This document shows positions 33,757 to 43,640 of a DNA stretch of 64,000 nt, in pieces. The DNA is from Shinisaurus crocodilurus (taxonomy: Eukaryota; Chordata; Lepidosauria; Squamata; Shinisauridae). The stretch lies in the NCBI GenBank assembly GCA_021292165.1, contig JAHFWL010001023.1, forward strand, positions 62,001 through 126,000, in the 5' to 3' direction. The translations under genes and the position numbers were made by a program. Position 1 is the first letter of the stretch, and the number at the start of each line of letters is the position of its first letter. The notes beneath the pieces were generated by a model. The model saw nothing but the letters and a program-made list of their open reading frames with translations, was not told where the DNA came from and ran no database searches.

Positions 33757-33870
33757 CAGGTGTTTTGACCTACAACTCCCATCAGCCCTAGTCAGCCTTG
33801 TCAATGGTCAGGCTCGTGGGAGTTGTACGTCAAACATCTGGACTTCCATACGTTGTCCAGCCATGTCAGG

Positions 33871-34599
33871 GATAGCTATGTTAGTCTGTTCAGCAGAAAA
33901 ACAAAAACAAAATACACACAGGTACACAGCAAAGTGTCTCTTTTAGGTTAGGGACTGTCTGTAAGCATGAACAGGCCCTGCCACTCAAGGTCTGTGAGGG
34001 GGAAGTACCGTTGTCCAGGATGGGCTACAGAACACTGATGCTCTGTTGGAGTGGTTTCAGCTGGGAGCTAAAGGTAACCACAAGTCGTGGCCTGTCACCC
34101 TTTCTTCTGGGTCCATCCTATAGGAGTTTATTCCTGGGCACCAGTCTGGCCCTTGGGGCCTGGTTTGTCTTGTTTCCCATTTCACTGGGTGGGCATTGTA
34201 GTTCAAGAAACAGCTGGTGTAAAACTTTGGAGTGAGTTCCCGTTCGATGAGTTGGAATAAGTGTCATCAGTATCTTGGGTCTCGGCAATATACAATGGAT
34301 CTTGTGTGGCAGCTAGTAGAGTTGGGCAAACAAGTGATTTTCAAATTGCCCAGATTCTCCAAGCATCGCCTTGAAGCAAGCTCGACTCTCCTCATTTCCC
34401 ATGTTAGATTGCACTCTTTTTTCATTTCATTCAAATGGGGAAGATGCACATTTTTGCAAAATGTTTGCATGATTTGTGAACATTAAATGAAATTCTCGTA
34501 CATCCTAGTTACACAGTAATGTCCAAAAAGTAAACTTGCTCTGAGGACTGGTCCAGGCTCAGGTTGATGGTGGGTGAAAGTTGCTGAAGCCCTGGTTGA
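33871..34599. other. Non-coding stretch
   Basis: A short fragment of the repeat seen at 17683 (TATGTTAGTCTGTTCAGCAG) is at about 33880-33900. Otherwise nothing is recognised. Confidence 0.4.
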
Positions 34600-34965
34600 A
34601 ATTCTCAAAGGCCTCCTGCCCATAGATGTCCCCAGTGTATGTCAACTAGAGGTGATCCGTTTGGAGCAGGAGCTGAGAAAGTATTGTTCCATGAATATGT
34701 TGACATGCTGTGGAGCCATGTGAGTACCCATGCTAATGCCACTGACTGACCTGAAGATACAGGTCCTCTCCAATTTTGAAATAATTGCGTGTGAGGACAA
34801 ATTTGCAAAGTTTGCTGGCCAGATGTGCTGTAGCATCATGCAGAATAATATTCCTAATGGCTTGTGATTCCCAAAATGCTGAGTTCTTCAGGATGCTGGA
34901 TTTCTGCTCTGTGGTGCAGCTGAATAATGAGGATGCACTCAAACATTGGCCATAGTTGACGAGCT
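34600..34965 (-). pseudogene. Penelope-like element reverse transcriptase remnant
   Basis: On the minus strand, overlapping frames give LCKFVLTRNYFKIGEDLYLQ followed by GISMGTHMAPQHVNIFME. The pattern NYF-x6-YLQ-x5-MGT-x-MAP-x4-NIFM is the Penelope-type RT motif (usually YLQxxGTAMGTxMAPxxANIF). The segment is short, with a frameshift between YLQ and MGT. No endonuclease or terminal structure was found. Penelope elements differ from CR1 and L2 and are known from many reptiles. Confidence 0.7.
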
Positions 34966-35555
34966 CAAATCCTGGAAACTACCTCTGATGCCATGGGGTC
35001 CCATGGCTAACATTGTGCTTGAATGTGTGTGTCCATGGTTTGAGCCTCTGCTTAGCCATGGAGTTCATAAAATGGCTTCTTGGAGCAACCCAGCTCAACT
35101 CATGTGAGGATAAATGGATTATAGATGAGAGCGCTGTATTTCTAAAAGGATCTTCTGGGACCTGCTACCTTGGGCCCTCTGCGATATCCGAGCAGCAGCT
35201 TAGCCGCACAAACCATGACAAGCAGCACAGAGGGAGCTCAGGAGGAGGGAACAGAGTTCAATAGGGACCACTGAAACTTACTGGCCATTATATATTTTAC
35301 TGGTGGTTCACTTCTTAAGTCATGTTCATGTGAACCATCAGCAGCAAATCTGAGCATGCTCTTTCGACTGAGGCCCGCTGTTCCATCTGGCCCAGCAACA
35401 GTTCCTGTGACTGGAGCAGGAAGGGTCTTTCTCATCTGCTTAAGTGGAGCTGGCAGGCCTTGAACGTGGGGCCCTCTCTAGGCAGGGCATGTGCGCAGCC
35501 AAAGGGCGGTGCCCCTGGTTGTCTAGGCGTGCTTACAATAAATCCAAATGAATCT
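34966..35555. other. Non-coding stretch
   Basis: No supported gene or element. Confidence 0.45.
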
Positions 35556-35615
35556 GCCTTGAATCAGACCCCATTGGTCATCTAGCCCAGTATTGCCTGC
35601 TCTGACTGGCAGCCA
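35556..35615 (-). repeat. tRNA-SINE 3' fragment, antisense
   Basis: CTGCCTTGAATCAGACCCC and TTGGTCATCTAGCCCAGTAT are the complement of the 3' part of the SINE family found at 9451 and 23120. Confidence 0.5.
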
Positions 35616-35659
35616 CGAGCCAGTCAGAGGTCCCCCCATGCTGCCTGTGATCCGTTTAA

Positions 35660-36060
35660 CTGGAGGTGCTGGCTTTGGCCTTAAAGCCCTCAATGGTCTG
35701 GGACCAGCACCTCTCACAAGTCGCCACCTGCCTGGCGAACCCGCCCGTGATTTGTGCTCCGCTTCAGAGCCCCTCTTCATGTCCCCCTCACAAGCAGAAG
35801 TGTGGCAGGTGCGGGGGGCTTTTCAGCTGCAGCACTTAAACTGCAGAAGAGCCCCCCAAGGGGTGTCAAGCTCACTTTCAAATGGGCCTGAAAGCCTGTT
35901 TTAGAACAGCGTGCATTTTTTTTTTTTTTTTTAGTTAAGGCTGTCTGATTATGTGTTTAGCTGCTCTTCCTGGTACGGTTTTCATGATGCTGTTTGGTTG
36001 GTTTTATTGTTAGGGCTGTTTTTAATGTTGTGTAGTTTTATATTGTAATTTGGGGAGGGT
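35660..36060 (+). mobile_element. L2-like LINE 3' end
   Basis: CCTTAAAGCCCTCAATGGTC, GGGACCAGCACCTCTCACAA and, after a poly-T run (35908-35931), a TTTTATTGTTAGGGCTG-type AT-rich region follow the pattern of squamate L2 3' ends. The terminal coding part is too decayed to translate. Confidence 0.5.
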
Positions 36061-37204
36061 GGGGGTGGGGAGAGGGAAGAAAGTGCACAGGGGGCATTCC
36101 TTCCCAGCCTCCTGCAGTCCCCTTCCCCAGTGGTGCTCTTTCGCATGGAAAGTCTCAGGGTTGGGGCTGGCTGCTGTATGTCAGGGTTGGCGGGATGGGG
36201 TGACGGAGAGGTCCAGCAGATGGAGAAGGTGCTGCCCACTTTCTGTTCCTTCCCTGGTAGTGCAGGAAGGAGGCTTTTAACCTGCATCTTGCATCTTCCT
36301 GGCCCCCGTCTCCAGGGTATTATAAGCTGTGGGGGGCTCCAGTGGATGTTCCTCCCCCTACCCTGACATTACTTGGCTCACCCTTGTTGGACCTTTGGGG
36401 TATTACTCCCCGACATTTTTAACTTACAAACTAATGCATTTCTGTATAGCTGGGGAAGTCTCCTGAGCATGCAAAAACTGCTGCCTTATTTGGTGGCTCC
36501 ATTTCACTGCCCAACTGATAGATACTAGATTACAAAATTCAATATTGGAAGAAAAGTTGGATTAGTATGATTTTGGCTATTATGTGCACATTATGTGACT
36601 TCTGCATGTATGTAGTTTTCTTCCAGTGATAGTAAACGTCTGAGTTAAAAAGCAGAAGAGATGTTCCTCTCTTCCCAAGGAGTGCTTGAGCTGTGCAGAA
36701 GGCACACCCTTCTGAATATCCGCCACAGAAATACCTTCCGCTGTTTGCCTTTGTTCACGTGGTGCAGATAGGACAGCACTGCACAGCTGTCTCTGTAGCA
36801 GGTGGACCTTGGCACTTGAACCCGTTTGGGATTCTAGTGTAAACATGCCTTCAGTTCCCAATCTGTCTTGTTCTTTGTTGCCTGTGTTTCTTTCGAGTAG
36901 GCCTTGGGGAGGGGGGGGGTGGGTATCTGTTGCAGCTGACCCTTGTGGCCGCATTCTTTCTGAGGGCGAGTTCAGCCACCTGCCCTGCATGTGAACTCTT
37001 CTTATGCAGAGGGATGAGAGCACGGCTCAGGCTCAGGTATGATAGGGCATGCCCTGGTGTCCGGGGGAGAAGTTGTGCAATTGGGTCACACACATGTGCA
37101 CATCTCTGCATGCCTACACTTGTGCCCACATGGACCCTGCCAGCCCCGTCATCATGATGAGTGAATAGGTGGGAGGGATGTTTACCCATAGGAAGTGTGT
37201 GTTT
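36061..37204. other. Non-coding stretch
   Basis: G-rich at 36054-36075. No gene or repeat recognised. Minus-strand frames at 36580-37023 and 36851-37222 have no recognisable domain. Confidence 0.4.
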
Positions 37205-37949
37205 GTGTAATTTATACCCCACTCTTCTAGATTAACATGTGCTTAAAGCAGCTTACAAGTTTTGTTTTAAGAAAAAGCAAACAATAAAACAATCCAGTAG
37301 AAGAAAGAAAAAAGCATCAGAAATGGCAATTTAAGCAAGAGTAAAAGCAGCTACAAGGTAAAGCACATTTGGAGATCTTACCTTAAGAAGCACTGCTTTC
37401 AGCATTCAGGGAAGGTGTATTATTTATTTATTTATTATATGTATACCCCACCTTTTTTCCTGCAAGGAACCCAAGGCGGCTTACATAATCCTCCTCCTCC
37501 TCTCCATTTTATCCTCACAACAGCCCTGTGAGGTAGGTTAGGCTGAGAGTCAGTGACTGGCCCTTTGGGAGGCCATTCCATAATATGGATGCCATGACTG
37601 AAGAGGCCCCCTCTTCTGATGACTGAGGGACAGGCAGAAGGGCCTCAAAAGCAGAGCAGAGTTCTCAAGCATGTTCATACAGAACAAGGCAGTTCCTCAA
37701 TACCCTTGTTCCGAGCTCAAAACCAGCACCTTGAACTGAGCCTGGGAGCAAATTGGCCAGCAACAAGGCCAGGTCTCCAGAGTTTCAGATCCTGAACCGT
37801 AGGAAATGGAACCTGATGGGATTGTGCAGAGCTCCAAGCAGTGCAGAGCTTGCCCCCTTGATTTCTGACCCCTCATCCAGATTTCCTACAGAGATGCAGA
37901 GAAGGAGGAGGCTGAAACCCTGGGCCTTCAGGTCAGAGTACAAAGGAGA
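37205..37949 (-). mobile_element. L2-like LINE 3' UTR, interrupted by a SINE fragment
   Basis: TTTATACCCCACTCTTCTAG and AAAGCAGCTTACAAGTTTTG (tail end), and GGAGGCCATTCCATAATATG with TGAAGAGGCCCCCTCTTCTG after the SINE, follow the antisense L2 3' UTR order. The SINE at 37419-37562 splits it. Confidence 0.55.
37419..37562 (-). repeat. Truncated tRNA-derived squamate SINE
   Basis: Contains the tail and central part but stops at CAGTGACTGGCC, missing the tRNA-like head. It sits inside an L2 remnant. Confidence 0.85.
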
Positions 37950-38080
37950 ATAGCCGTCGCTCAGTGGCAGAGCCCTTGCTTTGCCGGCAGAAGGTCGAAG
38001 ATTCAGTCCCCAGCAGAGCTGAGAAAGTTCCTGCCTGAAACCCAGGGAGTGTCAACAATTGACAGGAGGGTACATTAGAG
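37950..38080 (+). repeat. tRNA-derived SINE remnant (same family as 9451)
   Basis: TAGCCGTCGCTCAGTGGCAG with a GATTCAGTCCCC B-box-like block, then TTCCTGCCTGAAACCCAGGG. It looks tRNA-like only in the head, so it is not a tRNA gene. Confidence 0.65.
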
Positions 38081-38837
38081 ACTCCCGCGTGTCCAGCCTC
38101 TTGAGCCAGGCTTGCCTGTGAGCCAGTCCTGTGCCATGGTGATAGATTCCCCACTCTCACCTCCCTTTAGGTGATGGGCCTGCCTCTGTCTGTCCCAGCT
38201 AGGAGTCCGGCCTGCATTTTGGTATAATTTGAGCTGCTTGCTTCCTTGCAAAGGGCAGGCAGGCAGGCAGGCAAAAGATGTTGGCGTAGAGGAAGGTGGA
38301 CATTGGCCTGTCATACCTTAGCCAGTCATCCTGAAGCACGCAGGTTAGGTCGGCTGCTAGTGATTGAAAGGAGTTTTAACTGGGGTTTCTGTGATACCCC
38401 CTTCAGATGTCCAGAGTCCAGCAACAAGCAATCCTGCCGCCTGCTGTAACAGTGAGAATAAAGTTGAAAGGCAAACTTGTCTCTCAAAAAGAAAGAAAAC
38501 AGTGTTGTTCCTGGCTTGCACATGGGGCTTATAAGCTGAACTCCACCCCACCCTATGAAACAGAGATGGATCTCCCTTTTTAGGGCAGGACATGGTCCCG
38601 GGACATGCACTGAGGGTGCCCGATGCAGTCCTCTTGCTGAAACTGAAGCAGGTCTGGTTCTAGTGCCTAGATGGGAGATCATCTGTGAAGCTCATGTGTG
38701 CTGCTTTGATATTCATGATTGAGGGGAAAGGCTTGGATATATATGTTCTAAACAAAGAAAGAGAGAAATCCAAGATACTTCATTTTTTATTTCATGCATT
38801 CTATGAGTTTGCTGTTGGTTTATATCCTAAAAGCAAG
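38081..38837. other. Non-coding stretch
   Basis: A GGCA tetranucleotide run is at 38254-38272. Nothing else recognised. Confidence 0.45.
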
Positions 38838-39003
38838 TTTCATAGATTTCATAGATCATAGAGTTGGAAGGAGCCTACAAGACTATCGAGTCCAACCCCC
38901 TGCTCAATGCAGGAAACTAGAGGAGGGGTCTCCCATCCAAGTAATAACCAGGCTTGACCCTGCTTAGCTTTCCATGCTCAGACAAGCTGAGCCAGCGTAA
39001 GCC
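38838..39003 (-). repeat. 5S rRNA-derived / CR1-tailed chimeric SINE, antisense
   Basis: On the minus strand the head reads GGCTTACGCTGGCTCAGC, then AAAGCTAAGCAGGGTCAAGC (5S A-box region) and TTATTACTTGGATGGGAGAC (5S C-box region). It continues directly into a CR1-like tail, GGGGGTTGGACTCGATAGTC, and ATGATCTATGAAATCTATGA. The same join is seen at 49586-49743 and 53815-53979. Confidence 0.85.
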
Positions 39004-39508
39004 ACGGGCTCTATCTGTGTGTTCCATGTTGGGGAAAGGAGGGGAAGCACGCTGGGCTCTGCACAACCCTGGATCTGCAGGATTACTAGCTCTAGACTTC
39101 TGCCCCCCAGCTTGCCAGGGCGGTTCTCCTTGCAGCCATCTCCACATTTCATCCCAGCCCTTTCCCCCAGTTGCTCAGCTCCGCCAGCTTCCTGTTGTCA
39201 TGATTGGTAGTGGCAGCCTCTTGCCCGTTTCAGCGGGCTGGCTTGCTTTCAGGACGCACGTCTTAAAGATGGCACGTGAGGCCCACCCAGCCAAGGCAGA
39301 GGCTGCCAAAGTGGTTTCATGAGCTCCTGGGTGCTGTCTTGCCCCTCATTGGCATTTAAGAACGAGCCACCAACACTCGGGTTTAGGCTGTAGAGACTGT
39401 GATTCTCAGGGGATTCTGAGGTCATAGAGCTCAGCCTGTTCCATGAGCCCTAAGACTGCATGTGCTCTCTAGAATCAGAATGCAAATTCCTACTATTCTA
39501 GGACTTAG
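39004..39508. other. Non-coding stretch
   Basis: No supported gene or element. Confidence 0.45.
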
Positions 39509-39749
39509 AAGAGCCAGTGTGGCGTAGTGGTGAGAGTGCTGGACTGGGACTCGGGAGATCCGGGTTCTAGCCCCCACTCGACCATGAAACTCACTGGGTG
39601 ACTTTGTGCCAGTCACTGACTCTCAGCCTAACCTACTTCACAGGGTTGTTGTGAGGATAAAATGGAGAGGAGGAGGAGGATTATGTAAGCCACCTTGGGT
39701 TCCTTGCAGGAAAAAAGGCGGGGTATAAATATAATAAAATAAATAAATT
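39509..39749 (+). repeat. tRNA-derived squamate SINE
   Basis: Complete copy from GAGCCAGTGTGGCGTAGTGG through GGGTTCTAGCCCCC to GGCGGGGTATAAATATAATA and a short AAAT tail. Confidence 0.9.
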
Positions 39750-40959
39750 AGGTGTAAGGGAATAAAACTAAAGTTATTTCTGCGAAGTGGCTTCCTGTGT
39801 ACGCAATACCAGCTCTTACTTTTTGTGATCTTTGTACTTGGTCTGGCTTCTGGCATTTGGGATGTATCAGTGTATGTGATGATGTTGAATCCTTTGTGTA
39901 GCACAGGTGAAGAATCTGAACAGATATTCTAGCCAGCTGCAAAGCTTGGAAAAGGCAAAGGAAAGTGAGGGTCCAAGAGCGAGGGTGTTCAACTTCGCTG
40001 TTGGCATTTCCCGTCTCTGAAAGGGGCCTCTCCTCTTCCCCGAGAGCACGCATGGTGTTGCTCAGGAGATTTCAATCTGAGGCTTAGCAGTCCATGCCGG
40101 CTGCTCGTTTTTGACTTAAGTCTTTCTCCACGCCTCCTCCTCAACCACCACTTTCATGAGACAGCTTCCTTGGCCCCAGGGCCATGCATTCACTAAGCAC
40201 TGAACTTTGGCCTTTGGGAGGGCTGAAGATGCTCCTCTGATCTGGGTGTACCTTCTGCAGAAGCCCCAGGATCTCACTTTTGCCAAGGCATAAAATTGCC
40301 ACAAAAATTAAAGTCCAGACCACCCACGTTTTGTCTTCCCACCCCCGCAAAACCTTGTCTGGAAAGGCATACGCTTTCTTCCCTGCTTTTCTCTTTACTG
40401 GCGGCTTTAAGCCCCAGGGAAGCGGTGGTGAAACAGGCAGGAGGATGGGCAGCAGCAGTGTTCTGTGCACCACTTGGGCTCTGTCTTCCCAAAGCCCGCT
40501 GGGAAATCCTTTTCATTTGGGCCACAGTCGGTTCCTGGGGTCCATTCTCAGGCTGCCTTCACTCCCACCTCCCTTGCACAGCCACCTTAAGTACGCCAAG
40601 ATTTGTTTGGGCCACTTTTTCCTTCTCGTTCGTTGCTTTGAGCTTAGGATTTTTTAACAATCCAAACGGCTTTTGGAAGCTCATGTAACTTCTTTTCTCC
40701 ATGTGCTTGGATTCCCCACAACATCAAGCACCTGAATACTAAAAGGGTTTTAGTACTAAAAGGCTTTTCTCCAAGCATCTTTTCTCCAAGAGGTTAGGCA
40801 AGGGAGAGGATTTGTAATTGTTTTCTTAAAACGGGATACAAATGTTCTGGCATGTGTTGCTTGTCTGTGCTTAGGCCAAGGGGCTCCTCGGAGCCAAAAC
40901 GAGCAAGTTTTAGAGGCTGATTGCATTGACTGTCTGTCCAGGACTAAGCAGTGGTTAAT
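39750..40959. other. Non-coding stretch
   Basis: No supported gene. Overlapping plus frames at 40280-40688 show no known domain. Confidence 0.4.
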
Positions 40960-41480
40960 TCTGGAAAGAGAGACGCCGCGGCCAGGAAGTTGTGGGCACT
41001 TGCTTCGGAAGCTCTGCTTCTTAGATGGTAGTGGATGTCACTACACTTGGTCTAGGCTGGCTGGTAGATAATGCTGCAGCGGAGTCAGCAGTCAGGCTCC
41101 ATGTTGGCACCAATGATGTGGGGGAATGAAGTCATGCAAGTCCTAGAAGCAAAATGGAGGTTGCCAGGTAGGAAGTTGAAATCCAGGACCTGCAAGGTAG
41201 TTTTCTCTGAAACATTTCTGTTTGCGCACACAGGGCCAGCTGTACAGGCAGAGCAGTGGGCTCTCAGTGTGCACATTAGATGGTGGTGACAGGAAGGTGG
41301 GGCTGGGGTTTATTGCTGGGGAATATTGTGGGACAGGTGGGGCCTGTACAAAAGGGACTGGTTCCATTTGAACCAAAATGGCTAGCACGTCATATCAGAA
41401 AGGTTGCAGAGTGAAAGCGCTGTTGGAGCTGTGGAGCATCTGGTCTGGGTGAATCATCCCCAGGGAATAAAGGTGAAAAT
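40960..41480 (+). pseudogene. CR1/L3-like ORF1 esterase remnant
   Basis: VRLHVGTNDVGE is encoded near 41090-41125 and GPVQKGLVPFEPKWLARHI near 41345-41400. These resemble the GxxND and the final DGxHLNxxG blocks of the CR1 ORF1 esterase, in the right order. Stops between them and the short span show strong decay. No matching RT was found nearby. Confidence 0.55.
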
Positions 41481-43084
41481 GTTTCTGAGTGTCCAAACGG
41501 GGACAGGGTAGAAAGAAAGTACTATACACTTCAAAGTGTGCAAAGTCAGTTGCTATAGATAAGCAATGAATTACAGTCTTGACTTTCAGATGATTTTTTT
41601 CTCATCAGATCACTTTAATTAAAACTTGAAAATGTGATCTCCAGGAGTTGTTCAATGCCCTGCAAATTTGCTATTGTTACCCTATTAGGTAGAGGTGCAC
41701 AACTTGCAGCCCCCCAAGGCCTTTTATGCTTCTCCCACAAGGGCCCTCACCCCTCCCGCCACCACTGAATTCTCCCCCCGCCACTCTCTCCTCCTTCCCC
41801 CAGAATTCCTCATACAGATCTCATTTCCCTGCCACTGCATTGAACTGTTGTGTGCGCGCATGCATGCACATGTACGCCCAAGCCAGCATCAGAGACGGCC
41901 TTCAAGGCCAAAAAGGTTTAAGATTTCCAAATGGCTTTTGACTGATTGAAATCACTTTGAGCAGTGAGATTTAGTGAGGCAAGCTTGGCAATATTCCGCT
42001 TCTCTCTTCCAAACTCAAAATTACCCAAACTCTGCCTCTAAGATGGATCCTCTGGCTTAAGGGCCAGTCACTTGGAACCTCTGACATTTCTCAGCTGGTC
42101 TGCCCGCTTTAGCTGATGCCACACCCTAGGATTAATGGCACCTCCTCATTAACATGCTCAGTTTGCCTTCCCAGGGGAGTCTGGAGTTGCCTCACTCCCA
42201 AGCACCGCCTGGCTCATCTCCGAGTCCCCTGGCCTTGGCATCTCAGCTGTGGCTTCCAACTCCTCCCCGACTCTGAATCAGTTCCCAGACCCCTTGAAGG
42301 CACTTGTGCAGAAGCAATGGGCCCAATCCCTGCGAGGGGAGGCAGGATGGGTTCTGCTGCAAACGACGCTGGGGTGTCAGCTGGAGGACTGAGCGGGGGG
42401 GGGGGGAGGAGAACAAGTCACAGTGAGCCCGATCATCTGCCAGGCCCACCATGGATTGCTCTGCGAACAACCCAAACTGTGTAGTTTATTCGCAGTCTTA
42501 GCATGTCGTGCAAATATACGGTACCCATTGTGTGTTGTGATGGGACATAATTGACGGCTCTTAAGGCAGTCATGGTGCACTTTAGGACTGTGTGTGTTAA
42601 AAACCAGCAGCATTTTGAATTGTGCCAGAAAGACCAGGGAGCCCTGGTGTAGTCTGTGCTGGGTGACCCCTCCCCCCCAAGGATGAGGCAGCTGCATTTA
42701 CATCAGCTGAATCTTTCATGCGGCTCCAAGGAGAGGGCGTTATCATAGCTTAGTCTTGAGGTTACAAAGCTTTTGAATTGGGTCAACGATGTAGAACTGA
42801 TGCACTGCTGGCCCTGTCATGAGTCCTGATCCAAAGCGGAGCAGGTTGCACTATCCAGCCAATTGGCTGCAGCTATCTAGATGGTTTTGGAGGACTGCTG
42901 CCACTTTATTCCTGTGGCAAATGCCCCTCAGGATCTTGGGGGCCAGCTCACCCCTCAGTGCCATCCTTCCTCAGAGCAAAGCATTATGGGTGAGGTGGTC
43001 ACGACAAGCTGTGCCTGGCAAGGGTAATCAGGTACATCAGGCGGCATTAACCACCCGTGTTGTGCAAAGCTGGTCAGTATGACT
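41481..43084. other. Non-coding stretch
   Basis: Contains a G-tract at 42396-42405. No supported gene or element. Confidence 0.45.
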
Positions 43085-43258
43085 GGGTTTGTACATCATG
43101 CTAAGCCACAGTTAGTTGTCATCATGGCTGGTCACAGAGTGGCTTAGCGTGACGTCCAAACCCGGAGCCTTTTTCCTGTCGTGGGTCATGCACAAACAAG
43201 CCACCCTGAGAACCTGTGGCTTGTTCTCAGGGTGGCTTAATCTGATGTCCAAACCTGG
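43085..43258. repeat. Palindromic repeat, MITE-like
   Basis: GGGTTTGTACATCATGCTAA and the reverse complement of TTAGCGTGACGTCCAAACCC form inverted arms. A third diverged copy, TTAATCTGATGTCCAAACCT, follows near 43240. No target duplication identified. Confidence 0.5.
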
Positions 43259-43269
43259 CAGGGTGAATT

Positions 43270-43640
43270 TTTCTTGGGTGGTCAGAACAGCTCGAGCGCC
43301 TGCCGCTCCCCACAGTCTTGCTGGTGCTGCCACCATTTTCCCTCATCCCTTCTCAGCTTCAGGATGGATTTTTTATTTTGGGGGCTGGACCTGCCTTCTC
43401 ACGGCCGTCGTCACCAGCCGCCCTTGTTCCTCATCCCTTCTCGCCTTTGCTCCCACTTGCTTGCCCGACAGGCGGAGAGCCGGGGAGCAGGGAGGGCCCG
43501 GGGCGTCCGCTGCTCCTCCTCCTCCTCCTCCTCCTCCTCCTCCTCCGCACCGCCTCCATCGCCTGGGCCAGAGCGAGAGGCAGGCGAACAAGCAGGCGGC
43601 AACGGTGAGGAGGAGGAGTGGGGGGGACACACACTCCGGG
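43270..43640. promoter_or_regulatory. CpG-rich segment, candidate promoter or first exon
   Basis: This is the most CpG-dense part of the window (for example CGGCCGTCGTC near 43403 and GGGGCGTCCGCTGC near 43500), and it holds a CCT/CTC repeat. GGCAACGGTGAGGAGG near 43600 could act as a 5' splice donor on the + strand. Open frames on both strands through here are low complexity. In mammals PJA1 lies downstream of EFNB1, but EFNB1 exons 3-5 are not visible before this point, so I do not assign it. Confidence 0.35.
43512..43547. repeat. (CTC)n trinucleotide repeat
   Basis: About 12 CTC units within the CpG-rich segment. It yields serine, leucine, glutamate, arginine or glycine runs in the six frames. 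Confidence 0.95.

Larger units (their letters stand above)
32994..33870. mobile_element. Old hAT-like foldback MITE split by an LTR
   Basis: The left part (about 32994-33021, ending GGTACTCCAGG) and the right part from 33757 (CAGGTGTTTTGACCTACAAC) join into one element whose other arm is the complement GGGAGTTGTACGTCAAACAT near 33819. It is related to, but more diverged than, the palindromic MITEs at 14370, 51220 and 55542. Outer ends are approximate. Confidence 0.6.

Noticed and set aside
37950..38010. tRNA gene
   Set aside because: Only head similarity to a tRNA, no complete cloverleaf, and the sequence continues into a known SINE body.
38920..39003. 5S rRNA gene
   Set aside because: Incomplete 5S with an internal deletion, lacking its 3' end and fused to a CR1 tail, as in two other copies; a SINE rather than a gene.
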